Assembly (NCBI GenBank): GCA_039819665.1
Contig: JBCBRM010000005.1
Span: 1-64,000, forward strand
DNA length: 64,000 nucleotides
DNA from: JAWPMV01 sp039819665
GTDB lineage: Bacteria > Bacteroidota > Bacteroidia > J057
Direction: 5' to 3'
Shown here: piece by piece, positions 42,275-52,727 of the stretch
Layout: every line of letters begins with the position of its first letter
Position numbering within the stretch: the stretch's first letter is position 1
The notes under the pieces: generated by a model
Database searches by the model: none
What the model was told of the DNA's origin: nothing
Seen by the model: only the letters and a program-made list of their open reading frames with translations
Program-made: the position numbers and the translations under genes

Positions 42275-45200
42275 TTAATCTTTGGAAACAGGGTAGGAGT
42301 TGAACTTGCTTACGTAATCGCTGGGGGAAACTCCAAACTGTTTTTTGAAACATTTGGAGAAATAGGAGGCTGTATTGAAGCCTGTCATATACATGATTTC
42401 TTTAACCGTGAGATCACTACTTTCCAATAACTGGACCGCCCGTTTCAAGCGTATGGTTCGAATAAATTCACTGGTTGATTGTCCCGTCAGGGCTTTCAAC
42501 TTTAGGTAGAGTTTGCTACGGCTCATGCCTATCCCCTGAACCATATTTTCAACATTGAAATCCGGATCTGCCATATGCTCCTCAACTAAAGCCATCGCTT
42601 TAGAAAGGAAAATCTCATCCGTTGAACTTACGGTGACTTCCTCTGGTTCCAGAATGATTTGCTTACGGAACCGATCATTTAATTCTGAGCGTTGCTTGAG
42701 GATATTTTCTAAATGGATTTTCAGTTTCTCCATATTGAAAGGTTTGGGGATATAGGCCTCAACCCCAATTTTCAATCCTTCAATCTCACTTTCCTCCGAA
42801 GACTTTCCAGTCAACATGATGATTGGAATGTGGCTGGTTTTGGTATCCATCTTGAGAGCTTTCCCAAATTCAATCCCATCCATAATCGGCATCATAATAT
42901 CACTGACGATAAGATCAGGAATCATTTCATTAGCTATTTTCAGACCTTCTTTTCCATTTGCAGCCTCTAGAATATTGTAAGTATTTTTCAGGTTGCCCCT
43001 AATGTGATCCCGTAAATCTTTATTATCATCTACAAGAAGCAAATAAGGCAGTCCCAACTGATATTTATCTGAATTTTCTGATCTTAGTTCACGGGGATCC
43101 TCATCTTCAATAAATTCGGCAAGATCTGCCAGAGATGGTTTAGGTCTTAATAATTGCCTTTTTTCATTTTCAACAACTTCTGCAGTAAAATAGCTATGTC
43201 TATCCACAGGCAAGATAACTGTGAAACTCGCTCCTTTGCCTTCTTTGCTTTGCAGTCGAATACTCCCCTTATGTAATTCTACCAGGCTTTTCGTGTATGC
43301 AAGCCCTATCCCTGTTCCCTCAAGGAGAAAGCCTCCTGATTTGGGATTGTTGAAATAACGTTCGAAAATCTTTTCCTGGTTTTCTGCAGGAATACCCGGA
43401 CCTGTATCACTCACCCGCAATTCCAGGTAATCACCTCTTTCCGCATTTGAGGAAGGTTTACCTCGCTTATCATTTTTTATGACAAGCTCAACCTCAATCC
43501 TCCCATGTTTTGGGGTATACTTGAAAGCATTGGATAAAAGATTATAGAGTACTTTTTCAATGATGCCCTGATCATACCAAATACTCTTTTTCATCTGATT
43601 ACTGATAATCTGGTAATCGATCTCCTTTTTCTTTGCTACAAACTGGAAGGGCTCAGATATTTCCCGGATAAATGCCTCAATTTCTCCTATTCGAACCTTG
43701 AGTTGCATTTTACCCCGGTCCAGCTTTCTAAATTCCAGCAATTGATTTACCAGTCTAAGCAGATAGTTTGTATTTTTTTTGATCAGGTGATATTGGTGTT
43801 CCCTTTCTTCATAGCCCATACCTTTACCTGAATTAATCAAATAATCCATGGGCCCTGAGATCAGGGTGAGAGGAGTTTTCAGTTCATGGGAAATGTTTGT
43901 GAAATATTGCAATTTCAGTTGGTGAAGCTCTTCTATCCGCTCATTTTCTATATGCTCCAACACCAAGGCATGTTTTTCCTTTATTCCTATAACTGTGTAC
44001 AATTGAATCGCGACCAGAAAGCCAATCAGTAAGCTCGCATAAATCACATAAGCCAGACCCGTTTTCCAAAATGGAGGCGCAATATAAATGGAAATACTTG
44101 CAGGAGTTTCATTCCAAACCCCATCATTATTACTGGCCTTCACGTAGATCGTATAATCTCCTGGCTCTATGTTGGTGTAGGTAGCAAATCGTTTCTGAGA
44201 ATTTACCGTTATCCATTCATCATCAAAGCCTTCCAATTTGTATTTAAACTGATTCTTTTCCGGAGCCGCATAATGTAAAGCAGCAAATTCCAGAGAAAAA
44301 CTGTTCTCATCATGTTTTAACTCAATATGGTTGATCTTCGAAATAGCTGAATCTAGCAATACGCGTTCATTGAGTTGTTCGCCCACCCCCAAAGGTTTAT
44401 TTACGACTTCGAAATTTGTAAATACTACTTCAGGGGGATGAAAGTTCTCCTTGATCTTTAGGGGAAAAAAGCTATTAAAGCCATTTACCCCTCCAATCAG
44501 CATTTCTCCATTCCTCCTCTTCAGGCATGCTAACTCTGAGAACTCTTTGCTTTGCAAGCCATCATGGATATCATAATTCTTGAAACTTTCTAAACGAGGA
44601 TCGAATTTTGAGATACCATTATTAGTCGCCAGCCATAGATTCCCTTCATCATCCTCCAGAATACCTTTTACCACAGAATTTGAAAGGCCATCTTCTTCGG
44701 TATAATTCTTAAAGTAGCCCTTTTCCCCCTTTTTCCCCTTGATAAATTTATTTAAGCCTCCTCCAAAAGTTCCGATCCAAATTTCACCTACCTGAGACTG
44801 ATGAAGTGCGAGGATATAATTATGGCTAAGGGAGGAAGAATCATCTGGAGAAAAAAAATAACTTTCGAATACAGGTTTCGCTTTGTAGCGCTCTTTTGAA
44901 CTAATTTTATTGAGTCCTTTTCCCGTACCGATCCAAAGGTTGTTGTCCTCATCCTCCAGAAGACTTCGAATAATGTTATTAGATATGCTTTGGGGGTTTT
45001 TAGGATCATGGCGAAAGGGATCGCTAAAACCCGATTCTTCTCCATTCTGAAGATCAAATCTGTATAATCCCCCATTATAGGTCCCAATCCATAAATATTT
45101 ATTCTGGTCATTTACAAGGGAAAAGACGGAATTTGATATTTGGGGAAAGGTCCGAATATCCATATCGGCTAAGTTTTCGCCGGCTTGCGGGATTTTTATT

Positions 45201-46540
45201 CTATATAAACCCGGATTTGCCTGTGCCCCTAAGTACAGATAGGAAGTGTTTTTTTCTTTTACCTCCATAAGCGTAAAAACATTCTTGGGGGAAGGGATGG
45301 AAGTAAAATGCTGATAATTGGATGTACTATACCTGGCTGCGTGAAAGTTTAGTCCGCCTCCTTCGGTCCCAAGCCATAAATTGTCCTGACTATCCTCATA
45401 AATAGCTCGTATTTTATCATAGCTAATTGAACCTGTTTTCAAACTCCTTTTTATATGGGTGAAAGGCTTTCTTTCCGGATCAAACTTATTGACTCCCCCT
45501 CCATTGGTTCCCACCCAAACCAGTCCTTGTTTATCCTGAGCCAATGAAAGAATCACATTTTTACTAATGCTATTTTGGCTATTGAGGTCATTTTGGTGAA
45601 TCCTGATAAGCTGGGGGAAGGCTTCTCCCTCCATCATTTTGAATTGTGCTAAACCTGCCCCTGATCCTATCCAAATTTGCCCGAATTTATCAACTTCGAT
45701 GGCATCGAAGAGACCGGGTCCTAAAATTAAATGAGACTGTGGCTTGTCAACTCGTACGTCTGGGAAGAAAAATACTCCTTTATTGGTTGCTGCTATTCCC
45801 AAATGATCAGAAAAAACACTAAAATCATTGACAGTTATGTTGTCCTCTTTATCTCCTATTGTGATTTTCTCAAGTTCAAATTTTTCCTTACCCACTTCGG
45901 GCAGCCATAGCCTGAAAAAACTGTTTCCCCCACCCAGCCAAAGGCTGTTTCCCGGTCCCGGAGCTGTGACGCGAAATGCCCCACTTTGCAGAACTTCTGG
46001 TAGTTCAATTCGTATTAATTGGGGTACTCCTTTATGCTCAGGGTTTTCCTGCTCTTTAATTTCAAAAAGTTCTATCCCTCCCAAAGTCGATAGCCATAGT
46101 CTCTCACTGGCATCAAAGTAAAGGTTGGTTAGGTGATCATTGATTGGCTGATGACCACTATCAGAGCTATGTGAAAAATGGTAGAATCTTTTCGATACAG
46201 GATCAAAACAACTCAATCCGGCTCCAGCCGTTCCAATCCAGATTCGTCCTCTTTGATCTTCTTCCAGAGAAAGAATCAAATTGCTATTTATAGAAAAGGC
46301 TTTGTTTTGGTCAGGTTTAAAAACTTCGAAAGTATATCCATCGTATCTGTTCAATCCATCATTAGTTCCAAACCACATAAAGCCCTGTGAGTCCTGCATT
46401 ATACAGTTCACATCATTTTGAGAGAGCCCCTGATCCGGGCTTATTTGCTCGAAATAAATTTGGTCGGATTGACTATAAACTTGGGGCAGCAGGAGCAATA
46501 TAAAAGAAAGAAATAGAACAATCTTTTGTAGTAGGTCCAT
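42275..46540 (-). CDS. Hybrid two-component system regulator (HTCS) of the PUL type
   Basis: A 1421-residue one-protein signalling system from ATG 46540 (M-D-L-L-Q-K-I-V-L-F-L-S-F). Order: signal peptide; two beta-propellers of about 14 short W-x-G-T blades (for example M-W-F-G-T-N-D-G-L-N-R-Y); Y_Y_Y domain (about 730-800); membrane helix; HisKA with H-E-L-K-T-P-L; HATPase (N-L-L-S-N-A-F-K-Y-T; G-T-G-I-G-L-A-Y-T); receiver with D-I-M-M-P-I-M-D-G; and a C-terminal AraC domain. HTCS proteins sense a periplasmic oligosaccharide and activate an adjacent SusC/SusD operon. The adjacent SusC gene is reduced to 59 codons, so this regulator may now be an orphan. Confidence 0.93.
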   Translation of the reverse strand: MDLLQKIVLFLSFILLLLPQVYSQSDQIYFEQISPDQGLSQNDVNCIMQDSQGFMWFGTNDGLNRYDGYTFEVFKPDQNKAFSINSNLILSLEEDQRGRIWIGTAGAGLSCFDPVSKRFYHFSHSSDSGHQPINDHLTNLYFDASERLWLSTLGGIELFEIKEQENPEHKGVPQLIRIELPEVLQSGAFRVTAPGPGNSLWLGGGNSFFRLWLPEVGKEKFELEKITIGDKEDNITVNDFSVFSDHLGIAATNKGVFFFPDVRVDKPQSHLILGPGLFDAIEVDKFGQIWIGSGAGLAQFKMMEGEAFPQLIRIHQNDLNSQNSISKNVILSLAQDKQGLVWVGTNGGGVNKFDPERKPFTHIKRSLKTGSISYDKIRAIYEDSQDNLWLGTEGGGLNFHAARYSTSNYQHFTSIPSPKNVFTLMEVKEKNTSYLYLGAQANPGLYRIKIPQAGENLADMDIRTFPQISNSVFSLVNDQNKYLWIGTYNGGLYRFDLQNGEESGFSDPFRHDPKNPQSISNNIIRSLLEDEDNNLWIGTGKGLNKISSKERYKAKPVFESYFFSPDDSSSLSHNYILALHQSQVGEIWIGTFGGGLNKFIKGKKGEKGYFKNYTEEDGLSNSVVKGILEDDEGNLWLATNNGISKFDPRLESFKNYDIHDGLQSKEFSELACLKRRNGEMLIGGVNGFNSFFPLKIKENFHPPEVVFTNFEVVNKPLGVGEQLNERVLLDSAISKINHIELKHDENSFSLEFAALHYAAPEKNQFKYKLEGFDDEWITVNSQKRFATYTNIEPGDYTIYVKASNNDGVWNETPASISIYIAPPFWKTGLAYVIYASLLIGFLVAIQLYTVIGIKEKHALVLEHIENERIEELHQLKLQYFTNISHELKTPLTLISGPMDYLINSGKGMGYEEREHQYHLIKKNTNYLLRLVNQLLEFRKLDRGKMQLKVRIGEIEAFIREISEPFQFVAKKKEIDYQIISNQMKKSIWYDQGIIEKVLYNLLSNAFKYTPKHGRIEVELVIKNDKRGKPSSNAERGDYLELRVSDTGPGIPAENQEKIFERYFNNPKSGGFLLEGTGIGLAYTKSLVELHKGSIRLQSKEGKGASFTVILPVDRHSYFTAEVVENEKRQLLRPKPSLADLAEFIEDEDPRELRSENSDKYQLGLPYLLLVDDNKDLRDHIRGNLKNTYNILEAANGKEGLKIANEMIPDLIVSDIMMPIMDGIEFGKALKMDTKTSHIPIIMLTGKSSEESEIEGLKIGVEAYIPKPFNMEKLKIHLENILKQRSELNDRFRKQIILEPEEVTVSSTDEIFLSKAMALVEEHMADPDFNVENMVQGIGMSRSKLYLKLKALTGQSTSEFIRTIRLKRAVQLLESSDLTVKEIMYMTGFNTASYFSKCFKKQFGVSPSDYVSKFNSYPVSKD

Positions 46541-46686
46541 AAATTCCAACGTATACTGCCCGAGCAAGGGATGATCCCTTATCTATTCAAAAATGCTTTA
46601 AATAAGTTAGTAAAATAAGTAGAATATATGTGAATTATCTAAGAGGTCATTTCTACATCCTCTAAATTCCAAGGCCAACTACTTTA

Positions 46687-47952
46687 TTATAAAGCGTTTA
46701 GGATGTCTTTCTCCTCTCCATTTATATCCTTAGCAATTTCATATGCTCGGAATTGAGCTGCAATTTTAAAAGCCATTTCCCTTAGAGGCCAAGAGTTTGA
46801 AATGGATAAATTGCTCATTACAGCTATAGACAAGTTGTCATCTGGTAAAAGGAGGAGGAAAGTTGAGCCACCGGGTGAAGCTCCTCCATGATGCATAGCT
46901 CTTATTCTTTCTTCTGAATCCATCGATTCTGTTTCTTCAGTATTTCTCCATCCCATCGCATAACCATCTGGATTGGGAGTGCCATCTCTCAAGGGTAGGG
47001 TAATGAAAACACTATCTGCAGGTCCACGGCTTAGAATTTTCCTTTGCATGAATGCGCCACCCATTTTTACCAGATCAGAAGGGGTGGATAATATACCTCC
47101 TCCGGCCCATTTATAGCTGGGATCAGGTCCTTCAATATCCAGATAACGTGCTGCAATTTTTGTGTAGGGCCTTATTCTGTTAGTCTGGTCTACCGTAAAA
47201 TCATCAGCTCGTGTTAGTGCCATCCCTGCGGGTTCCCATACCAGCTCTCTAACTATTTCGAGATAAGGTTGATTTGCCCCTTTCTCCATGGCAGCACTAA
47301 AAAGCGTAAAGCTATGTGTAGAGTAGCGGAAGCCGGTACCTGGCTCATATAAAAGACTATCTGAAGCAAAAATTACCAGGGATTCTTCCACAGAATTATA
47401 GTGCCTTTTAGATAATTGTTCAGAAACAAAGCTGGGATGTCCCGGCTGGCTATAGTGGCGGATTCCTCCTGTATGAGAAGCCAATTGTTTCAAGGTTGGA
47501 TCCCATCTTTTATCCTGTAAAACATCTATGTAGCTGGAAATAGGGGCCTCAAGGTCCAACTTGCCTTGCTCTGAAAGTTTAGCTGCAGCCAAACCTGCCA
47601 TAGACTTTGATACGCTTCCTGAACGATAAGCGGTTTGAAGATTGTTGCTGAGTTTTTCTTTTAAATCTGCATATCCGATTGCAGCTGCCCAGATAATTTT
47701 GTTATCAATACTCAAGGCTACAGATAGTGAGGGAAGTCCCATCTCTTCTGATAACTTTTGCATCTTCAACAGATTCGAATCTGCCAGCGACCTATATTCA
47801 TCTGATATGAGGTATTCCTCATTAAGTGTAGTGGCGCTTTCCGGGAGGCTAGGTTGAAAGAGAATCCAGATTCCTATTCCCACAACCACAAGCGTAATTA
47901 AAGCAAAAAGGAAAGCAAAAAAACGACCGATCCAGGTAAGTAGCTTTTTCAT
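46687..47952 (-). CDS. Membrane-anchored serine hydrolase, beta-lactamase class C / S12 family
   Basis: A 421-residue protein with an N-terminal membrane helix (about residues 12-33) that may be an uncleaved anchor. Motifs are S-V-S-K (about residue 115), Y-S-T-H-S-F and H-H-G-G-A-S-P-G. The core shares whole motifs with the enzyme at 26614-28044 (D-P-S-Y-K-W; S-T-P-S-D-L-V-K-M-G), so the two are paralogues with different C-terminal extents. Probable esterase or peptidase in the periplasm. It lies downstream of no obvious partner and is divergent from the symporter gene. Confidence 0.92.
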   Translation of the reverse strand: MKKLLTWIGRFFAFLFALITLVVVGIGIWILFQPSLPESATTLNEEYLISDEYRSLADSNLLKMQKLSEEMGLPSLSVALSIDNKIIWAAAIGYADLKEKLSNNLQTAYRSGSVSKSMAGLAAAKLSEQGKLDLEAPISSYIDVLQDKRWDPTLKQLASHTGGIRHYSQPGHPSFVSEQLSKRHYNSVEESLVIFASDSLLYEPGTGFRYSTHSFTLFSAAMEKGANQPYLEIVRELVWEPAGMALTRADDFTVDQTNRIRPYTKIAARYLDIEGPDPSYKWAGGGILSTPSDLVKMGGAFMQRKILSRGPADSVFITLPLRDGTPNPDGYAMGWRNTEETESMDSEERIRAMHHGGASPGGSTFLLLLPDDNLSIAVMSNLSISNSWPLREMAFKIAAQFRAYEIAKDINGEEKDILNAL

Positions 47953-48080
47953 AGGAAGTTTATGGCCTTAAATAATCAATTATAGAGTCAGTGCGAAGTT
48001 CCAAAGAACAGACACAATATGTTGTGAGCAAGTTGGAAACATCTTTCTGAAGAGAGAAGAATATTTTGTTACTTAAATAA

Positions 48081-49553
48081 ATGCTCACACAATACATTAT
48101 TCTACTGCTATACTTCGGGATTCTATTTGCGATTGGTTATTTCGCCTCTAAAAAGATCAAAAATATTTCGGACTACTATGTGGGGGGGAAAAAGCTAGGC
48201 TATTGGGTGGTCGCTTTTTCTACCAGAGCCACAGGTGAATCCGCCTGGCTATTGCTGGGTCTGACGGGTATGGGAGCTATAGCAGGTGTATCGGCATTTT
48301 GGGTAGTAGTAGGGGAGACCCTGGGAGTGGCAGTCGCCTGGCTGGTGATGGCCAAACCTTTCAAAAGACTCAGTGATCAATACGGCTCGATTACCATTCC
48401 CGATTATTTGGTGAGTCGATTCAATTCTAAGACCCATCATCTTCGCAAAATAGCTGCTACAGTTTTATCTGTTTTTGTTGTCATTTATGTGAGTGCGCAA
48501 ATAGATGCTACGGGCTCCGCTTTTGAAGCCTTTTTGGGCTGGGACTATTATCTGGGAGCTGTTGTCGGTTTCCTAATAGTGCTTTCCTACATCTTTTTTG
48601 GAGGATTTGTAGCAGTTGCCTGGTCTGATCTCTTTCAGGGTTTATTGATGCTTTTGGGATTGGTGCTTTTGCCTATAATTGGTTGGTCCTTGATATCTGA
48701 GCCTTCTCTGTTTGAGGGAATACGAGAAATCGATCCCGGTTTGATGGATATTTGGGGAAAAGGAGGACTAACAACCATCAATGTTTTCACCATATTTGGA
48801 TTCATGATGATAGGCCTGGGCTTTATGGGTTCGCCTCAATTGTTTGTTCGATTCATGTCTATCAAAAATGAAGAGGAGATAAATAAAGGAAGGTGGGTTG
48901 CGATCATATTTACCATCCTCACAGATTCGGCCGCAGTATTGATCGGGATTATTGGCAGGTATTATTTTTCACAAAAGGGAGTAGATATTGAAAGTATTTT
49001 GGGGAATAGTGGACAAAATGTGCTATCCCTGCTAGTGAATGAACTGATGCCAACAATGGTTGTTGGACTGTATATTGCCGTCGTACTTTCAGCCATTATG
49101 TCAACCATCGATTCTCTACTAGTCGTTGCTTCCAGTGCCATTACTCGGGATTTCTATCAACAAATCCTTCGGCCGGATAGTGATGAAAAGACCCTCAACA
49201 AACTTTCCCGAAGAGTAACCTTTGTATTGGCCCTGTTTGCATTAGGGGTTTCGATGACGGTGGCAGTGCTTTCCCCCGAAAGAACCATCTTCTGGTTTGT
49301 CATCTTTGGCTGGTCGGGTATAGCAGCTACCTTTTGTCCAGTCATGATCCTTTCTTTATTCTGGAAGGGCTATACTGAGAAAGGGGCGATTGCTTCTATG
49401 ATTACAGGTTTTGTATCAGTTCCGGTGTTTAAGTTTGGAGTAAACCAGCTACCGGAGATTGGGATTTTATTTGATAAAATGGATGTGATGCTGCCTTCTT
49501 TTTTGTTGGCGATGCTGGTGGGGTTTTTGGTGAGTAAGATGGAAAACCGATAG
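48081..49553 (+). CDS. Sodium:solute symporter (SSS family, PutP-like)
   Basis: A 490-residue protein with about 13 membrane helices. The family start L-L-Y-F-G-I-L-F-A-I-G-Y-F-A-S-K-K, the D-Y-Y-V-G-G-K-K-L-G loop and S-A-I-M-S-T-I-D-S-L-L-V-V-A-S-S (sodium-site helix with Ser/Thr) are all clear. It resembles PutP proline symporters most, but substrate assignment by eye is unsafe. Likely monocistronic; a perfect 8-bp stem (49569-49589) without a T run follows. Confidence 0.92.
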   Translation: MLTQYIILLLYFGILFAIGYFASKKIKNISDYYVGGKKLGYWVVAFSTRATGESAWLLLGLTGMGAIAGVSAFWVVVGETLGVAVAWLVMAKPFKRLSDQYGSITIPDYLVSRFNSKTHHLRKIAATVLSVFVVIYVSAQIDATGSAFEAFLGWDYYLGAVVGFLIVLSYIFFGGFVAVAWSDLFQGLLMLLGLVLLPIIGWSLISEPSLFEGIREIDPGLMDIWGKGGLTTINVFTIFGFMMIGLGFMGSPQLFVRFMSIKNEEEINKGRWVAIIFTILTDSAAVLIGIIGRYYFSQKGVDIESILGNSGQNVLSLLVNELMPTMVVGLYIAVVLSAIMSTIDSLLVVASSAITRDFYQQILRPDSDEKTLNKLSRRVTFVLALFALGVSMTVAVLSPERTIFWFVIFGWSGIAATFCPVMILSLFWKGYTEKGAIASMITGFVSVPVFKFGVNQLPEIGILFDKMDVMLPSFLLAMLVGFLVSKMENR

Positions 49554-49739
49554 CTAAAAACAACTTAGATTAGAAGATTAGCTTCTAATGAAACACTTGG
49601 GTTTTGCCCCTTGATAGAAATTCGCTTAGAAAATTATCAACTAGAAACTCCTTGATTATCAGAAGTCGTTTTATTGCTGGTTAATTCTGCCCTTTAGGTT
49701 GTTATTACAATAGAAACAGGATATTAAGATTCGATAATC

Positions 49740-50891
49740 CTATTCTGTGAGTGCCACAGATCGCAATCGAAGATTGTGGACGATTCTATCTTTGCCAAAG
49801 TGAAATTCCCATAATATCCTTCCATGGATATAAATGGCTACAAAATGGAAGACAATATCATTATCTTGAACTTCTTTTTGGATTGCATCAACCTTTTGTA
49901 AGGTCCCAAATGGTAATAATTCAGCCTTAATCTCTGCCTGCTCTTCTTTCAAATTTACCCAAAATCCATCTACATAGTGGGACGCATCAATTGTACCATT
50001 TGACAAGTCTGTCAACAATTTCAGGCCAAGCTTTCCGACTTGAGAATTATCTTGAATTATTTCGTATTCAAAAAGTACCATGCGCCGCATATTTACCAAA
50101 AGAGCTTGGGGTGCTTTCATCAATTGTTGCTTAAGTGAGGGAATATTGTAAAAATGTTCTCCTTTTTGAAGTTCTGAGTATAAGTTAAGTTTTGCAGGTG
50201 CTTCTTCTGTTTCAAAACGGTAAAGAGTAATATCGCCACTTCGAAGATTAAAGATATGAGAATACTTGGTAGCAAAAGTTCCTGTAGTTACACATTGCCT
50301 GAGTATATGAGTTCCATTTTCCAAATCGACTAAGGGATTTTTTTCGTGCATAATTTCAAAGGTCTTTGCACCTGCTCCCAGTACGCGACTTTGTGTAGAT
50401 CTATCAAAAAACAATTTCCCATCTTTGGATCCAATAATTACAGATGAACCAGTTTTATCTGCAATGATAATACTTGCATTAGCAAAAGAGGGCTCTGCAT
50501 ATCTCTGATAAAATTCGATAGCCTCCTCTACGTTCTTGCAGGATTCCAGCATCAGCATAGATGAACTTCCCTTGGCTCGAGGTTTGTTTTCATCCCATTC
50601 ATAAGGATTGTAGGCTCCTGCCCACCAGTCAAATGCCAGACCTTCCGAATTCATACCGCCTTGTGCCTGACCATTATCAAATCCGACAAATACACAACCA
50701 TAATGACCAGGGCCTTCTGGAATAAACCACATGTTGGTATTGGGGTTGGTATAATCTTCATTGCTAAAAAAAAGGGTCTGGTTCTCATCCGTAAGGAGAA
50801 AAATGGTACAAGCATGAGAATAAAAAGGAATAATGAAGATCAGAATCAAAAGTGTAAGGGATGGAATCGAGAATTGTTTCAGGCAATACAT
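49740..50891 (-). CDS. Exported Ntn-type cysteine hydrolase, choloylglycine/acyl-transferase-like
   Basis: A 383-residue protein whose signal peptide ends Y-S-H-A, exposing Cys28 (C-T-I-F-L-L) as the new N-terminal nucleophile, the hallmark of linear amide C-N hydrolases. Supporting motifs are F-F-S-N-E-D-Y and G-G-M-N-S-E-G-L-A-F-D, which match the conserved Asn/Asp loop region. It probably cleaves an amide bond in the periplasm, such as an N-acyl amino acid or bile-salt-like substrate. No operon partner is apparent; its upstream 363 bp contain no convincing gene. Confidence 0.85.
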   Translation of the reverse strand: MYCLKQFSIPSLTLLILIFIIPFYSHACTIFLLTDENQTLFFSNEDYTNPNTNMWFIPEGPGHYGCVFVGFDNGQAQGGMNSEGLAFDWWAGAYNPYEWDENKPRAKGSSSMLMLESCKNVEEAIEFYQRYAEPSFANASIIIADKTGSSVIIGSKDGKLFFDRSTQSRVLGAGAKTFEIMHEKNPLVDLENGTHILRQCVTTGTFATKYSHIFNLRSGDITLYRFETEEAPAKLNLYSELQKGEHFYNIPSLKQQLMKAPQALLVNMRRMVLFEYEIIQDNSQVGKLGLKLLTDLSNGTIDASHYVDGFWVNLKEEQAEIKAELLPFGTLQKVDAIQKEVQDNDIVFHFVAIYIHGRILWEFHFGKDRIVHNLRLRSVALTE

Positions 50892-51254
50892 AGCTGTGAG
50901 TTTGTAATTATGACTTTGGTGGTAAGACGAATCGCAAAGTCATATGTTACATCAGAATAAACTGTATTAGGTATTTTTGACTACTATCTGCTGATGAAAG
51001 TAGTTATCACAATATTCATCCAGTATTTTTATAGACTGATAGTAATTACTTCTATTCCATAAGAATCATTTTGTAGAAACCTTCACAACCGGCTTGGGAT
51101 CATACGCCCAATAATGGGATTTTTTATAACAGTAGTTAAAGTCTCATCTTTTTTGGTATCAATACACAAAACCCTAGATTCCCCATTTCTCAGAATAGGA
51201 AAGCCAGAGTTTTCTTTACCATAAACTTGAATGTGTTGGAAGGAAGCTTTGCTT
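50892..51254. other. Intergenic region upstream of the Ntn hydrolase
   Basis: A 64-codon minus-strand open frame (51083-51277) overlaps the transporter's 3' end but has no recognisable domain. I see no RNA gene or repeat. The left part is the probable promoter region of the Ntn hydrolase. Confidence 0.35.
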
Positions 51255-52685
51255 TTATAACTCCCCTCTCCTCGCAACCAGCTCTTCTTTTATCTCCCGA
51301 GCACGATCCTCGCTCAGGCTATAGCTCCACATCACCCAGATGGCCAATAAGGCAGTGGAAGCAGGAACAACTATATCTGCGATGCGGAGATTATTCATCA
51401 CTTCTACAGACTGTGTTGCTGCATTTTGGTCAAATCCTACCAGCTTTAATACAAGTCCACCCAATACAAGGGCGATCGCCTGACCCAGTTTTACCATCCA
51501 CCAGTAAATGGCTCCGAACGTTCCTTCTTTACGGGGCATCCCATTATCCAACTCATCCAAATCACAGACATCTGCCGTCATACTCATCATGAGGGTAAAC
51601 AAGCCTCCCAATCCAAAGGACATCATCGGGATAGGCATAAACATCAGCCAGGGATTTCCTGGATCGAAGCCCCACCATTTAAGGATATAGCCCACTACGG
51701 AAATAGCGGTTGAAATGATGAAAGCTCTGCGTTTGCCATATTTACTCGCGAGGTAGGAAATGATGGGTATCACCATAAATGCCGTAATGAAGGCCGTAAT
51801 CGTGGAGAACCATGCTGGCCAGTTCCCAGCAGCTGCATAATCACCATTGAACATATAGAATACAATGATGAAAAAGCTGAAGGAGGCGACCATTTGGAAG
51901 CCATTGAAAACCAAAAAAGTAGCTCCGCAGAGTTTCATGAAGGGCTTGTTTTTAGAAACCTGAACAATACCCTGAAATAGGTCCTTTAAGTTCGTGGCTA
52001 AACTGGCAAAAGAAAGTTCCTTTCTGTTTTCCATATTTGAAGCATCCACTCCTCTACAAAATATAGCCGGCAAGATTCCCAGAACTACACACAGCAAACC
52101 GACAACTACAGATAACTGCCTAACCCCCTCTGCCTGTGTTTCAAAGAGATTGGGATTTGCAATAAGCACCCAAAACCAGGGAACAATCATCCAGGCTATT
52201 TGTCCCACGGTTTGAGAGAATGCCATCAAGCGGGTTCGTTCATTATAATCGGAGGTCATTTCATATCCCAGACCAATAAGCGGAGTTGAAAACAACGTAT
52301 TTCCAATGAGGTAAACCAAAGAAAGGATGAGAAAATACCAGAAGTTATACATGGGGGTATTGTTTTCATCCAGCTGCCACAAAACAGCGAATAAAATACC
52401 ACTCAGAATTGCACCTGCAAAAATATAAGGTCGCCTTCTCCCATATCGTGAATTGGTGTTATCTGAAATGAAACCCATAATAGGGTCAGTCAGAGCGTCA
52501 AAAATTCGGGGGAGTCCCCCTAGCAAGCCTGCTAAAAATGGATCGATACCAAAGGCGGTAAGGAGGAAAAACATAAATACGCCTAGTGCTCCAGGCAATA
52601 GATTGTTGACCAAATGACCTGCGCCAAAAGCTGCCTTTTGGACTACAGGCACCCTATCTTTTGTAGCAGTTTTGTACGTACTCAT
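51255..52685 (-). CDS. MFS sugar transporter, GPH family
   Basis: A 476-residue protein with 12 predicted membrane helices. The glycoside-pentoside-hexuronide family signature is present: F-D-A-L-T-D-P-I-M-G-F-I-S-D-N-T, R-Y-G-R-R-R-P-Y-I, and the second-half repeat K-Y-G-K-R-R-A-F. GPH carriers bring mono- or disaccharides across the inner membrane with cation symport. It is the last gene of the minus-strand glycan cluster, 42 bp after the GH30 gene, so it most likely imports the glucose or gluco-oligosaccharides released by the neighbours. Confidence 0.93.
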   Translation of the reverse strand: MSTYKTATKDRVPVVQKAAFGAGHLVNNLLPGALGVFMFFLLTAFGIDPFLAGLLGGLPRIFDALTDPIMGFISDNTNSRYGRRRPYIFAGAILSGILFAVLWQLDENNTPMYNFWYFLILSLVYLIGNTLFSTPLIGLGYEMTSDYNERTRLMAFSQTVGQIAWMIVPWFWVLIANPNLFETQAEGVRQLSVVVGLLCVVLGILPAIFCRGVDASNMENRKELSFASLATNLKDLFQGIVQVSKNKPFMKLCGATFLVFNGFQMVASFSFFIIVFYMFNGDYAAAGNWPAWFSTITAFITAFMVIPIISYLASKYGKRRAFIISTAISVVGYILKWWGFDPGNPWLMFMPIPMMSFGLGGLFTLMMSMTADVCDLDELDNGMPRKEGTFGAIYWWMVKLGQAIALVLGGLVLKLVGFDQNAATQSVEVMNNLRIADIVVPASTALLAIWVMWSYSLSEDRAREIKEELVARRGEL

Positions 52686-52727
52686 TGTTTTGTTTTAGTA
52701 ATAGTAGTCAGAAGATGATTTAAGTCT

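Noticed and set aside
49569..49589. Perfect 8-bp stem with 5-base loop after the symporter gene
   Set aside because: AT-rich stem with no T run; could be a weak terminator but I do not call it one.
50336..50345. GACTAAGGG resembling the candidate ECF promoter
   Set aside because: It lies inside the Ntn hydrolase coding sequence, and the second block (GGGTA at +24) is missing.
51083..51277. 64-codon minus-strand frame upstream of the Ntn hydrolase and overlapping the transporter's 3' end
   Set aside because: No domain, no convincing start context, and it overlaps the transporter gene; most likely a chance frame.
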